Of a DNA stretch of 64,000 bases, positions 37,001 through 48,667 are shown piece by piece. The stretch is taken from positions 1,178,001 to 1,242,000 of the forward strand of contig BCIK01000003.1 in assembly GCA_039545295.1 (NCBI GenBank), given 5' to 3'. The position numbers were made by a program, and so were the translations under genes. A model generated the notes under the pieces. The model was not told the DNA's origin and did no database searches. It saw only the letters and a program-made list of their open reading frames with translations. Position 1 is the first letter of the stretch. The number at the start of each line of letters is the position of its first letter. Source of the DNA: Udeniomyces pyricola. Lineage: Eukaryota; Basidiomycota; Tremellomycetes; Cystofilobasidiales; Mrakiaceae.

Positions 37001-38532
37001 CATCCGTCGGATCGGTCCCGCCGAGTTTACCAAACCAAGAAAGATTGCGTTCTTCGAGAAGAGAAAACACACAGAACAAAATGAATCAGAAGGAGAAGGG
37101 GGGGGGGAGGAGGAGCGGATATAAGTTGATAGATGGATGAATCCCCGAGTTGAAAGGGTCAGAACGTAACCTTGCTCACCTTTGAGAACCTGGAAGAACG
37201 ATGCCTCTAGTTCGTCATACTGAATGATGGCGTCCTCAAACAAACTCATTCCCTCAAAAGAGTAAGCCAGGGATTCCTGTGACGAGAAAGAAAAAAAAAG
37301 AAACCCCCGAAAAGAAGAAACCCAATTCGTCAGCAGTCGCCGACGCGCTGATATACCTACTGGAAGCCCGCTCAACTCTCAAAGGAAAGCTAGAAAGATA
37401 CATTCCAGCTAAACTTACCTTGAGAATGAAGAATGTGCAAAAATTCCAACCGGGCATAGTCCTCATGGCCTCCATGCTCTTGATCTCTTCCTCACGCACA
37501 ATGACGTTGGCATCAAAGCAGGCGACGATGCCGTCTTTCATCTTGGAGATAAGGTCCGTCCAGAGAGAAGGATCGTCCGGATTAGGAAACGCCGGTCGAG
37601 AGAGTTGGACACATCTGAGATTTTTGGGAGAGTGGATGCGAGGACCGAGGTAAGACCGATCGGGAGGAAAGAAGTATGAAAGGAGAGAGAAAGTCAATGC
37701 TCCGTCGCGTCACGTCGCGTCGCGTCGTATGGCTTGGTTGATTCGCCGCCCGCCTCGATCCTTCTCCTCCCTTCCTCAAACACTCACTTGTCCTTCTTAG
37801 GCGGGTTGAAATCCGCTCTCATTCGATCCATTACGGTTCCTCCCACCCTGAACAAGCCCCTCCCAGCGCCCCCACCACCGCCCGAGCCGGCCGGTCGAGC
37901 CGCGCCCGTGACGGCATCGGGTCGGACGACGAGAACGATGAGCCATTCTTGATTCTTGCGCTGGTTGACAAGCGAGTGCCAAGTTTGGAGCTGCTTTTTG
38001 ACGGTCGATTTGTAAGTGTCAGCATCCTAGAGAGGCGAGGGAAGTTGATCAGGAGAGCAAGAAGGGTATAGGACACGTGAGGAGATAACGTCGGGTGGTG
38101 ATCAGTTGATGCTACTGGTGACGTTCATATCTACTTTTACGTGAGCTCTCCCTTTCGTTTTTGTGAGGCAACTGTCATTTAGTTCATCTCTCGAGTAAAT
38201 ACGATCCTCTATAGGCTTACCTCGCACGTGACAAAGAACAAGTTGAGCATTGGCCTTTCGAGGAAGCTTCCCGGTGTCAAGCTCGTTCTTGCGCCTTCTG
38301 TGCCACCCCTGCTAAGATCTAAGCTGCTCTTGTTGTTGCCGTTGGCATCGAGTGGGGTGAGTGCGACTTGGACGGATTGGATGGTGCGGAGGGAAGGGCG
38401 GGAAGCGGGTTTCCAATGGAGGTTCGTTAAGGGGAGATGGGAGCGGATGGACGTGCGGATGTTGGCCCAATCGGGCGAGGTGAGGAAGGCGGGTGGGGCT
38501 GAGTAAGTGACGAGGACATCTTGAGAGCTCAT
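31080..38532 (-). CDS. TRS130: TRAPPII complex subunit Trs130/TRAPPC10
   Basis: Trs130 is a large TRAPPII subunit that tethers vesicles at the trans-Golgi and supports Ypt31/Rab11 activation. N-terminal exons match the family well: VLVTYSAPPAFLTSPDWANI, LTNLHWKPASRPSLRTIQS, LLNLFFVTCE (about 38230), WHSLVNQRKNQEWLIVLV (about 37930-37985), LWTDLISKMKDGIVACFD (about 37510-37570), MPGWNFCTFFILK (about 37420-37460) and FEDAIIQYDELEASFFQVLK (about 37180-37240). The C-terminal beta-rich part includes HNETFTTNFTLIPIHHGIL and FETYIVNAERRLTV, then an unusual Gly-rich tail before TGA at 31080. The gene spans 7.45 kb with about 20 introns, many holding long homopolymer runs. I chose the ATG at 38532 (MSSQDVLVTY); an in-frame ATG at 38766 would add 78 Ser-rich residues. 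Middle exons were placed only roughly. Confidence 0.88.
35890..35917 (-). repeat. T28 tract at intron 3' end (A28 on plus strand)
   Basis: Twenty-eight A on the plus strand read as T28 in the sense strand of TRS130. It ends about 10 nt before a consensus acceptor (GACAG followed by GATTCG), so it forms an extreme polypyrimidine tract. Confidence 0.75.
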
Positions 38533-39143
38533 AGGAGGCTGAGGAGAAGCGAGACGAAGCGTGGACCGCCTGGAGCAGGGGGTGGGGATGGAGTATGAGG
38601 GGGTTTGATGATGGCGTTGGTTGAGTGGACCAAAGGCGGATGATCCCGAGGCTTGGCTCGACTCGACGTCGTTTGGATCTGCAGCGATTGACTTGATAGA
38701 CGTATCATCATTGTCTTCACCTGGTCGTCTCGCCTTGTTATGTTTTTCTTTTCTTGCTCTCAACATGGAAACCACTCCACCTTATCCTTCGATCTCCTCA
38801 CGCACCCTCCAACTCGGCAGTGTCCAAGTCAATCTGATCATCACGTACGTACGCCGCATATTTATTGCCCCGCAGCTGATCGACCGATCTCCTTCACATC
38901 TTCTCACTATGGCTTGCAAAGTAAACCTCCATACATCAGCCTCCTACATCCTCCATCATAGCGGCATACTATAGACTGGCATCAACACAGCAACACGCCC
39001 GCGAAAAGAAGAAATGACAGAGAACAAAGTAAGATTGGAAAAAAAGAAGAAGAAAAAAAAAACAAGGACAAGATAGGCGCAACCAACGCGTGCGCTTGCT
39101 TCAACAACCCCCCCCCCCCTTCTACATCGGCCGGCTTCATTTA
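38533..39143. other. Intergenic region GRX3 end / TRS130 start
   Basis: This 611-bp region precedes TRS130 and follows the GRX3 stop. Its first 234 bp stay open in frame with TRS130 from an alternative ATG at 38766. It also has a C-run near 39109. No other gene was seen. Confidence 0.5.
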
Positions 39144-40425
39144 TCAGATGCCCTGGATGAGCTCGGCAAACTCGCCATTGGCAATCATCTCTTTGAGAAT
39201 GTCGAGCCCCCCAATGAGCTCTCCCTTGACAATGATCTGCGGGTAAGCTACGTGCACATCATCCACGTACAAACGAGGATGAAGGAGAAGAACAATGCAA
39301 CCAGAGGGAAAGAGGGAGTCCCAAATGATGGACAATCAGTCGCCGTCAGCCAAGAAGAAGGATTCGTGTGGTTACTCTTCATTACCCCCCCCCCTCCTCC
39401 CTCGTCCCCCCGATTCTTGTTCTTCAATAAGATGCAAAACTCACTCGGCCAGTCATTGTGCTTCTTCAATCCTTCCCTAACCTCTGGGTCACTAAAGATA
39501 TCAAACCACCCAAACTGAACCCCTTCCCCTCTCAAGATGCCGACCGTCTGCCTGGAGAAGCCACACTGAGGGTTATCGGGGTTGCCCTTCATGAAGAGCA
39601 TGATCGGCGACCGGTTCATGAGGTTGTCCAACTTTTCCGGCAGCGATTGGGCTGGCTTAGGCGCTTGGTCGGTCGTCGAGAGGGCCGTAGAGCTTGTCGT
39701 CAGGTTGGAAGGGGTCGAAGAGTGGGTCTCGACAGCAGTCGTCAAGAGGGGTGCAACCGAGCCAGAATGACGGGAGAGCAGGGTGTGGCCCTATATAAAA
39801 AAAAAAGCAGCAAAGGAAACCAAGAATCAAAGTATGAGAGCCATGATGAGATAAGAAGAGCTTTCCTTCTCTGTTAGGGAACGTACCCGAAGGAGAAGGA
39901 ACGTCGGAACGGCTTCAATGTCAAACGACTCGGAGATGTCAGGCTGCTCCTCTGCCTCAATGTTGAGGAAGAGTATGCTTGGGTGCTTGTCGGCGAGAGA
40001 TTTGACGACCTAAGAGGAGTTGAGATGATTGGCAATGATGTGGTTGGAAGAAAGGAATGATGAGGAAGAAAGAGGGAGAGGACGACGAGAACGAGTCGAG
40101 AATTGGGCGAATGAGCAAGAAGCGAAAGCGATAGGCGTCAATGATGGGATGAACGATTCGTTAGGATCATGACAAGTTATAACGGCTAGATGTCTGTCGT
40201 AGAGAGCGGAGGACTGACGTCGTTCATGTCCTTGCAGACGTCGGCCCAGGGAGCCCAAAAGTTGAGGCACGAGACGCGATTCAGGTCGGCCGAGAGCAGG
40301 TCCTTGAAGTGCTCTGGCGAGGTGACGTCGACAAGACTGTGGGTGGAAGGAAGAAGGGAAAATCGGGTGAGTATGATTGGGTATAGATGACAAGAGGTTG
40401 GGAGCGGAACGGACTTTGAAGACAT
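39144..40425 (-). CDS. GRX4: Cytosolic monothiol glutaredoxin Grx3/Grx4 (PICOT-type)
   Basis: Grx3/4 proteins bind a glutathione-ligated [2Fe-2S] cluster and deliver iron to cytosolic and nuclear targets, including iron-responsive regulators. Five exons join in frame to 233 residues: 40415-40425, 40219-40336, 39887-40009, 39445-39790 and 39144-39247. Exon 1 is only 11 nt (ATG plus 8). The N-terminal thioredoxin-like domain shows [13 protein letters not shown], with the single Cys usual for this family. A Ser/Thr-rich linker follows. The glutaredoxin domain has [20 protein letters not shown] with the CGFS active site, the glutathione-binding stretch [11 protein letters not shown] and [12 protein letters not shown] is at 39144. 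Length and domain order match yeast Grx4. It diverges from REX2. Which of the two yeast paralogs it represents is undefined, as most basidiomycetes have one. Confidence 0.93.
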
Positions 40426-41012
40426 GGTGTGTATGATGCTTTGTGAATGGTCGTCGAGGGAGGGTGTGGGTGTGGGTGGTGGTGGTGGTGGGGCAGTGGT
40501 GGAAGATGACGAACATCGCTAAACTTGCACAGCCTTCCGACAGCATCCACCGCCCATCATCATCACCAGCCAGCACCAGCCAGCACCAGCCAGGACAGAC
40601 AGCCAACGGCCTCAGCCGTCCTGCTCCAGGTGCGAGAGATGAATTCAAGCAAATCAAACAAAACATTATACCACTGTCTCCTTCTGACTCTATATCTATG
40701 TCGTTCATCACATCGCAAGAGGTAAACCACAGACTATACCAAGGCATGATGTCATATTCACACCGTCATATCGATCGTCCATCTACGAGGTCGATCATCG
40801 TCATCGATATGTAAAATCCAAAAAGTCGCCCATGTTAGGAGCAGCAGCTAGCTTCTTTCTCCTTTACATACCGATCTTGCATCTTGCATGATCCCCACCG
40901 ACACCCATCGTTTCATTGTTCCGTCCCTATCCCCACCAGCCGGATCATCCCCATACCCTCATTTGTCTCCCCTCCTCACTTGCCATCAAACCCAACTCCT
41001 CTCACTCTCACC
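40426..41012. other. Divergent intergenic region GRX4 / REX2
   Basis: This 587-bp region between two start codons contains CCACCA/GGTGGT-type repeats near 40472-40496 and three CCAGCA repeats near 40567-40592. Pyrimidine-rich leader sequence precedes REX2. No gene was seen. Confidence 0.55.
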
Positions 41013-42399
41013 ATGTCCACCTTTCACTCCGACCCGGCCAAGGAACTCGTCGCCTTGTCGCCCGACGAACTCGCCCTTCTCCCACCCGTCACCCGGGTCC
41101 TCACCAAGGACGACGACCCCCTCTGTTGGATCGACTGTGAGATGACGGGTCTCGATCTGGCAAAGGACAGATTGCTCGAGGTTCGTCCCGAAGGAAGCAG
41201 ACTCGATCGTTGACGACCGTTCCCAAAGGGGGGGGGGGGAAGAGAGAGAGAGTCCTGGGGGTGGTGGGAAAAAAGAGGTTGAATGATGATTTCCCTGTTC
41301 CTACTCTCACTCAACTACCTCGTCCACTTGCCCATCCTCATCCCGAACTCCACTCTCCTAACGGAATCCTATCGACCCCATGACTGATCCTCACTCCGCT
41401 TCCTCTCCCACGTCTCCACTGAAACCTTACCTCCACGACCGGCATCATCCGGACGGGATTCTAGATTGCATGCATCATTACCGACGGCAACCTGAACCCT
41501 GTCGATGAGGGCGTGAGCTTCATCATTCGGACCGACAAGGCCGTACTCGATGCGATGGGCGAGTGGTGTACTGATCAACATGGCAAGGTATTCCCTTCTC
41601 ACTGACATCTCTGAGGATATATATATATATGTATATGCATGACCCACATTGGAAAGTCCAAGGCATGGTCATCTTAGATTCAACCCGCCGTCGACTAACG
41701 TGATACGTTTCCTTTTTTCTCGACTATAATCCCACCTTGATAATCCAGTCCGGACTGACAGCTTCGTGCCTGTCCCCGACTGACTCCTTACCCCATGCGA
41801 CAGTGACGACTCTGATTCACACCTACCTCACCTCGCGTGTGCCAATGTCCCAAGCCGCCATCCTTTCTGGGAACTCGGTCCATGCCGACCTCGCTTTCCT
41901 TCGACTCGAACCCGGACGAGGCATGCCCGTCGTCGCGAACCATCTGCATTACCGCATCGTCGACGTTTCGACGATCAAAGAGTTGTGCTATCGATGGTAT
42001 CGTGAGTTTTTTTATTATAGTTTTTTTTTTTTTTTGGCTCTCTCGCTCTCTTGACATCCTCTCCTTGAGCGCCTCATAACCTTCCCTCATAAATCAAAGA
42101 GAGAATCTGTCGTTTAACCCGATCCTAACTCAGTCTTTCCTCCTCTCTCTGGCCCTTTCTTTCTCTCTATCCCCCTTCCCCCCCCCCCCTCTCTCTCTCT
42201 TCAATACCCAACCCTACCTCCCCTCTGTCCTCCTCTAGCAACCATCTCAAAATCCCTCTCTCAAGCCCGACACGCCGCCAAACCCAGTGGGTCTTCCCAC
42301 CGAGCGCTTGACGACATCCAAGCATCCATATCCGAGCTTAAAGGGTACCGCGCCAGTATCTTCATCGACCCGACGACTCCTCCTCCTCGCTCGGCTTAG
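41013..42399 (+). CDS. REX2: Oligoribonuclease Rex2/REXO2 (DEDDh 3'-5' exonuclease)
   Basis: This enzyme degrades di- and short oligoribonucleotides, in fungi largely in mitochondria. Four exons join in frame to 234 residues: 41013-41180, 41465-41587, 41749-42001 and 42239-42399. The ATG at 41013 has a good context (ACCATGT). DEDDh residues are visible: D and E in CWIDCEMTGLD, D in NSVHADLAFLR, and H/D in HRALDDIQASI. Other family stretches are ITDGNLNPVDEGVSFIIRTD and YRIVDVSTIKELCYRWYP. No strong mitochondrial presequence is evident (MSTFHSDPAKELVALSP has acidic residues), so the protein may be cytosolic or imported by another route. It converges on the acyltransferase gene. Confidence 0.94.
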
Positions 42400-42831
42400 A
42401 GGAAGGAGATAAAGCCGGGAGGAGAAAAAGTCTTTTTTTTTTCGTTGAAGATGAGGAAGAAGATGAAGAAGAGANAAAGGAGGAGAAGAAAAAAAAAAAA
42501 AAAAAGCATAATAGTGTCGTCGTCTGTTTTTTTTTTATTTCTCTCTCGTTTCTCTTCTTCTGCTCCTCCTCCTCCTCCTTCTTCTTGGTTTCTCTTTCCC
42601 TCGATGGATGCATGCTCAACTTGTCAATATACCACGAAACCCAAAATCCAAAAAAAAAAAAGCAAGTCTCGCGACATGAATCGATTATGCGATAGGTATA
42701 TTCATATATCCCTTCGATATCACATCTATCCTCGCACATGCACACAAGAAAAAGAAAAAACGCCATCATCCGTCATTTTAAAAGCTTCAGACGTATATTA
42801 ACTAGGCCGCACCAAACTTTCTCTTGAAAGA

Positions 42832-42863
<32 letters not shown>

Positions 42864-43301
42864 ATACCTACTTTTGTGTTTGATCTTTTGACTTCTGGAA
42901 CGATTCGATACGCTTTCATTGAGAACGATGTTCAGTCTCTTTGCCAGATCCAGATCGGTCATTTCTTTTCCTCTCGAAAGAGGACAAACATGAGATGAAA
43001 CAAACACAACAAACACAAAACAATACTCCCCCCCCCCCCCTGCCTTGTCTTCCGCGCCCGGCCGGCCCTTCGAGTGATCTCTTCTCTCTCTGCGTGCCTC
43101 GCACCTCCTTGACACGTCTATCGCGTTCCTGTCTTTCCCGCTCGCCTCTTGGGCGTGAAATCATTGGCTCTTTGACTGACTTTCAAGATGTTCTTCACCT
43201 CTTGCCTTGTCCCATTTCACGCCTCCCCCCCCCCCCCTCCCCCCACCCGCCCTCTCTCTCGACATGTAACCACCTCGCCATCTCTAACCTAACGACCCAA
43301 A
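42400..43301. other. Convergent intergenic region REX2 / acyltransferase
   Basis: This 902-bp region is mostly low complexity: an AAG-rich purine block with an ambiguous base at 42475, an A-run, CTCCTC repeats, an AT/GT microsatellite (42832-42863) and two long C-runs (near 43028 and 43216). ORFs here are artefacts of composition. No gene was seen. Confidence 0.6.
42832..42863. repeat. Compound (AT)n(GT)n microsatellite
   Basis: About ten AT units are followed directly by about six GT units, in the 3' intergenic region between REX2 and the acyltransferase gene. Confidence 0.85.
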
Positions 43302-46300
43302 TCACCTCTCCTTCCTCCCTTCCTTCTCCCCCTCCGCTTCCCTCTCCTGCTCCTCCTCACACGCCTCCAACCACTCCAACAAGTTGCCTCTCTTCCTCCC
43401 CGCTTCCCCACTCATGATCTTCGCGCCTCGTTCCCTCAAGAACCTCACGACTTCGTCCCCTCTCCTTGTTCCCCTCGTCGTCGTCCCCTCTTCCTCTCCC
43501 TCTTCTCCTTCTCCTCCCTCCTTTGACTGCTGGAGCTGCTGCTCAGACGACGTCTCCGTCGCCAACCATGCTGAGGCTCCCAGACCTTCCTCTTTCGCCG
43601 CTTCGATCGTCAACAAGTACGCTTCCAACCCTTTGCGCGCCCGGGTTCGGGTCCTCAACACCTGCCGGATCAACCGACGCGACGGGATCCTTGGCTTGTT
43701 GGGTTCGTAAGGAGGAGGTTCGGAACGCTCCAAAGCCGTTGTCGAAGGAGAAGGAGGGGAGGAAGTCGGATGGGCCGTCGTCGTCGAGGAGGCGGTGGTG
43801 GTGGTGATTGACGTCGATGGCGTAGAGGCCAAAGTGGATGGAAGAGAGACGTCCCAAGATTTAGGCGACCAGATCCCTAGAAGGATTCGGAAAGCTGTCA
43901 CCAGACGACGCGCACTGGAAGAGTTTTGAGCCGAGTCAGGGAAAGGGGAGTTTGGGGGGGGGGAGGGGGGGGGGAAGGAAAGGGAAGCAAAGAACGCAAG
44001 GGAAAGCAACGAAACATGCTTAGCAACCCATTCCGACAAAGAACATGAAGAAAAAAGCCCTCTCTGTTTTACATTCACTCTGTCTACCACTCATTCACAC
44101 AAGAACAGAGAGACAGAGAGATAACGAGCCCAAGAAGAAGAACAAGAAAAACCACTCACTGCTCGTAGTTATCATCAATGAGTGAGAGATGGTACATAAC
44201 CAATCCCCATGCAAACAGGCCCGCCACCGCCAAGCCGACGAATCCACCCAAGAACGGGTTCGTTCGAAAGACGGCAAAGAATAAGCCGACCGCCACGATC
44301 GGGTAGACGAGGATTGAGACGATCAGCCCGAACGCGAGCTTCATTTGGGCAATGGTTTCTTGCTTTTTTTTTTTTTTTTTTGAGGCGAGATGCGAGACAA
44401 AGGAAGGATAGGCAGGGGGAAAGAAAAAACAAAGGGAGAGGAAACCCCCAAAGATGAGGCAACCACCCAAGGATAAAAAAACACATGGAGTCAGTAACGT
44501 GTTCTGCGCCTAGCAACAACAGACAACCCTCTCTCTCGCTCTCTTTTTCCTTTCTCCCACCTCGTATCATACACACTACCCGACTTCGGTGCAACTCACC
44601 TCATCCTGGACCAACTGAGCTCCGAATCGGCCCATCAAGTACACCGGGATGTTGATGAGGAACGGTAGCGCAAAGAACGGCAATCGAACCAAGCTTCCCA
44701 TCGCATCTTTCGCCAGCACGCTCACCGTTCCAGCACGCGTCGGCAGCGGGATCGGACGCGTCGGATCCAGCGTCGATGGTAGCGGAACGTGCGAGAGAGC
44801 GGAGGAGGAGATCCGAGCGGTCGTAAGGTAGTTGTGGTAAGAGACCAAGGTTTGTTTGAGTGACGCGAGTTGGGGATGAGAAGTAGGGTCCACAGGTGTA
44901 GTAAAGAGATCAACGAGCCTAAAGAGATGGGGGGGGGGGAAGGTACAAAGTCACAAGGTGGTCGAAAAAAGATGTTCAGTCAGGCGTTGTTGGGACATTA
45001 CATGACCCCTCTTCACACACTTGCTTCTTCTTCATCTTTTCTCTCTTTCTCATTCTCTCTCACTGATAAAAGAAATCACTGGGAGTTTCGAGGAACACAG
45101 AAAGGGACTAACGTTTGTTGAGCCTCAACAAAGTGCTCCATCCTCAGGTCATCTTCGTCCTCCCAGAGAAGGTCCCTTGCTATTTGAGCGGCATTCAACT
45201 GAAACGACGACGCAAGACTTTGAGTCAGGACAGGAAGGTAACAGTACAAAGATACCCGAGCCACATGATGGAGAGGAGTGAAAGAAACTACGGCGAACGG
45301 TAGGCTGAAAAAAGAGAGACAGACTGACCGTGTCCCAATCCTCAGCGTTAACTGTAAGCTTCTCCATCTCCTCTTTGACGTGCTTGGTGAGCTTCTTGAC
45401 GGCAAGCTTAGGCGCGGCCGGATCATCCTTCGAAAGGAATTGGGCAGCGTAACTCGCCACGTCGATAGGTTTGCCAAACTCGATGACAACCCGGCTTCGA
45501 TCTGATTGATATGGGTTCCAAAAGCTTGTCAGATCGCCTATAAAAGATCCACGTGACGAGAGATTTCCGAGACCGGGACGATGACTCACACTTGGTCTTA
45601 TCACTGTAGACGATTCCGACAGGAACGACGACGGCGGGCTTGTGGCCTGGTTGACCATCTTCCGTCGCAACACCGCCATGATTAGTCTCTAGATATTGGA
45701 GGTACTCGAGAGCGGTCCATGAAACGCCATCTTTGATGGGCATCATGCGAGAATGAGTGTGGGAGGTGCTGTTATGATCGAGTAAAAGCCAACCAAGAGG
45801 ATTTAAGAATTTATATGTGCTCGAATGATTGTGTACGAGTGTACGCGTCTACATCTCAAAGACAGGGTTTAAAACGAACCCTTCCGGGAAAACGCCGACG
45901 ACTTCGCCTTCGAACAGGGCTGTAGCACGCGTACGTGAGATACGGAAATGATACATAGCACATTAGTACACACTTAATGCAATGCTGAGGTCGTCTGTTA
46001 CCACCTCGCAGGACCAAAAACGCAAGAAATACAAACTGATCAAGGAAAAATAGACTTTCTGCAGCCTGTCTCGCTCACCTTCGAATGTTCCTCGGAAAAG
46101 TTCCTGATTATTCTTGTTCTTTCGGTCGACAGGAATGTTGCCTGCATGGTAAAGGATGGATCAGGGTCGTGCAGGTCATGTGCCGTGAAGACAAGGTTAG
46201 GCAGACTAAACCACAGCTTCTATGGGCATCTCCGAAACCATCCGACACACACCAGCGTTCAGCAGAATCTTGGCTGCGATGGGGTTTTTAAAGAGGCTGT

Positions 46301-47085
46301 CTTTGACCTGAATCAAGAGTAGTGTCAGAAGAATACTCAGTATGTCTGCTTAGATGTTGATTTGACTCTAGAATTCCAGATCGGGTCCTTTCTCCGACGA
46401 ACACAGATGATACGCTAAGCAGAACAGGCCGGACGTACCCAGTAATGGATGTATCGTTTCGACTCGCCCTTGACGGCTTTGTTGACGGCATAGGAGAGAC
46501 AAGCAGGGTCCTGAGATCCGATGGTGACAGTGTGAGGGTCAGTTGAGATGTTCATTGTATGTATCTCTGTGGGAGAGCCGAGATGAGAGGTGAAAGCCGA
46601 CGAACGATGGCTGCCAAGCAAGGGACACGCGGACCGCGGTGACATTATATGAGGAAATCATCAGCTTTTCGCTTTCGCCATCATGATGGTTCGCACGATG
46701 GGGCATACCGCTACTACTCACCCATGTTGGAATGCGAGGAAGCTCTGTGGCAGAACAGGAGGAGGAGCAGACCGGAGGAGACAATCAGCACGAGCACTAC
46801 GCCCATCAAGTTGCGTCGCGACAGTCACTACAGCCTCCGGTACCATCTGAGGGGTGTCTAATCCTCGCAGGCGTCATGACAACTTTGCGAACTTCTCCAG
46901 TAGAGCCGATGCTTCTTCTAAAAGAGGGGGATTGCAATCAAGGAGAGCAAGCGAACGCACAAGATGACGCCTCCGTCGCGGGGGAAGTTGTCGGCACCGA
47001 CGACCTTGATCTCGTGAAAGAAGGAATCGACGGCAAACATGGCGATCCGGATAAGGATCGAATGGGCGATCCCGAAGCCGGGCAT
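43302..47085 (-). CDS. PlsC-type glycerolipid acyltransferase (GPAT, Sct1/Gpt2-like)
   Basis: This is likely an ER acyltransferase making (lyso)phosphatidic acid from glycerol-3-phosphate or its acylated form. The ATG at 47085 starts MPGFGIAHSILIRIAMFAVD. Exons then read VVGADNFPRDGGVI, a small exon with SSHSNM (about 46745), DPACLSYAVNKAVKGESK (about 46460-46510), VKDSLFKNPIAAKILLNAG (about 46250-46310), NIPVDRKNKNNQELFRGTFE (about 46080-46135), ALFEGEVVGVFPEG (about 45885-45925), TSHTHSRMMPIKDGVSW and KPAVVVPVGIVYSDKTK. GNIPVDR and FPEGTS are the phosphate-binding motifs of the PlsC fold. After the catalytic part come helices (FALPFLINIPVYLMGRF, LAFGLIVSILVYPIVAVGLF, PFLGGFVGLAVAGLFAWGLV) and a charged tail ending EGRKER at 43302, as in Sct1/Gpt2. 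Motif I does not read cleanly as HxxxxD in my model. GPAT versus LPAAT activity cannot be told apart here. Confidence 0.8.
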
Positions 47086-47600
47086 GATGATCTGAGCTGT
47101 GTGGAGTTGAAGGGTTTGAGATGGAGTGGGGTTGGGATGATCTATGGGAAGGGCGGGAGATGAGAAAGCGAGCGCAGGGGAAACTGATTGACGACAGTAA
47201 GTCAGGGCAGGGAGTCGCTTCGGTGCAAGCCTCGCGACACAGCCTGCAAGCTGCAAGTCGCATAATCGACAAGGCCGGTTGGCCGGTCATATATATCATC
47301 ATGATGATTGTTATATGTCCTTGCATTCTTGCTGGTTGCTCGATGGAATGCACCCGGTCCCTTCGCTTATAAATAACTGGATCCTTCAATGCATCATCAT
47401 CCATGCATGGGAGCAGAACGATACACAAGCGGAGATGTGGCTGCTGACTGATTTTGTGTGGGCCTAACTTATAACTGCAATAACGTGAGATATATATATA
47501 TATATCCGATCACCCACCCTCACGTTCGCCATCTTGTCCGGTCCCTCTCCACTCCTTCGACCTGATCCATCAAGCAGCAAACAGCAGCACCACCATCATC
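47086..47600. other. Divergent intergenic region acyltransferase / DPM3
   Basis: This 515-bp shared upstream region has an AT dinucleotide run at 47490-47505, about 95-110 bp before the DPM3 ATG, and CAC/ATC repeats next to that ATG. No gene was recognised. Confidence 0.55.
47490..47505 (+). promoter_or_regulatory. TATA-like alternating run before DPM3
   Basis: An alternating TA run of 16 bases sits about 100 bp upstream of the DPM3 start, a plausible TATA position. It could equally be a simple repeat. Confidence 0.35.
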
Positions 47601-48391
47601 ATGACCCGAGCCACTTCCATCCTCACCTATGCTCTTCCTCTAACCATCCTCTACTTCCTCTTCCTCACCGGCACGTTATCCGTTCCTCTTCTTGACGCTC
47701 AAACGTCGGCTCAATTGCTCCCCGTCGTCCGTCCCTTTCTCCCTTTCCCCTCCCTGTCTCTCTCTTTCTTTCTCTCTCTTTCGAACCGCCTCTCCCATCA
47801 CCCTATCCGCAGTTCAAGAGAGCATCATCTCAATTCTCTTGCTTCACTTCTCTCTCCCCCCCTCTTCTCCCTCTATATACACATATATCCTCCATCTCTC
47901 CGTTATGCACTTCATCTTCACCTCTCGCACACAGCTTCCCTGGGCGCTGCTCGTGACGTTTGGGTCTTACTCTCTCGGCTCGCTCGGTTGGGGACTCGTC
48001 ACATTCCGAGATTGCCCAGAAGCTCATACGGAACTGATGCATGTGAGTACTCAGTACCCACTGTTCCTATTCTATATGCTGGCATGGGCGAGATGTCGTG
48101 ATACAGTTGGGAGGGGGAGGGAAGGGGGGGGGTTGGAAAGAGAAGGACGCGACGGGACTGGACTAGAATCTCCCCCCCCCCCCCACCTCCTCCTTACGCG
48201 AGGGAAGCCAATACTTTGTGTTCCACATATACTCACTCGCCTCACTTACCTTCCTTCCTATTCTTAACAATGTAATATTGTTTATCGTTATCGTTAAAAA
48301 CCTGACACTGGGCTATTTTTCTCCTCTCTCCAAGCAAATCACCGAAGCGAAAAACGATCTCAGGACAAAAGGCGTCTCGGTCGACCGCTAA
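47601..48391 (+). CDS. DPM3: Dolichol-phosphate mannosyltransferase subunit 3
   Basis: Dpm3 is the small ER-membrane subunit that tethers the catalytic Dpm1, which makes dolichol-phosphate-mannose for GPI anchors and glycosylation. Three exons join in frame to 96 residues: 47601-47726, 47935-48042 and 48335-48391. Two hydrophobic helices are visible: ILTYALPLTILYFLFLTG and LPWALLVTFGSYSLGSLGWG. The family signature follows: LVTFRDCPEAHTEL, then QITEAKNDLRTKGVSVDR and TAA at 48389. Human DPM3 is 92 residues and matches along the C-terminal half. The gene was easily missed because introns (208 and 292 nt) are longer than its exons. The end of exon 1 could be 3 nt earlier (47723). It diverges from the acyltransferase. 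Confidence 0.93.
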
Positions 48392-48667
48392 TATCAAAGT
48401 CGTCGCGTCCATCCATCCATCGGCAGCTTAACATGATGGTGGGGAAGGATGGAATGATTCTACATGATCTCACACAACTCAGGACAGGACATACACAGTC
48501 AAAACCAAAGGAGAACTCTCACGTGTGCATCCTATCAAATCATAGGAAAAGAAACAACCATGGATGTCCTTTGGCCTGTTGGTGAACCCTTGATCCTCCT
48601 ACCGCCATCGTGATTATCCGCGTACCACAGGACGAGCCATCACTTCGTCCTCGAACCCTTCCAACTC

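Noticed and set aside
42941..43417. 158-codon Pro/Ser-rich plus-strand frame
   Set aside because: It is built from C-runs and CT-rich 3' sequence and overlaps the acyltransferase end on the other strand; composition artefact.
43384..43710. Plus-strand frames opposite the acyltransferase C-terminus
   Set aside because: Antisense shadows of a charged, repetitive coding tail.
47289..47360. tRNA-like fold in the acyltransferase/DPM3 spacer
   Set aside because: No B-box (GGTTCGANTCC) and no consistent cloverleaf could be drawn. The rest of the window likewise gave no convincing tRNA by eye.
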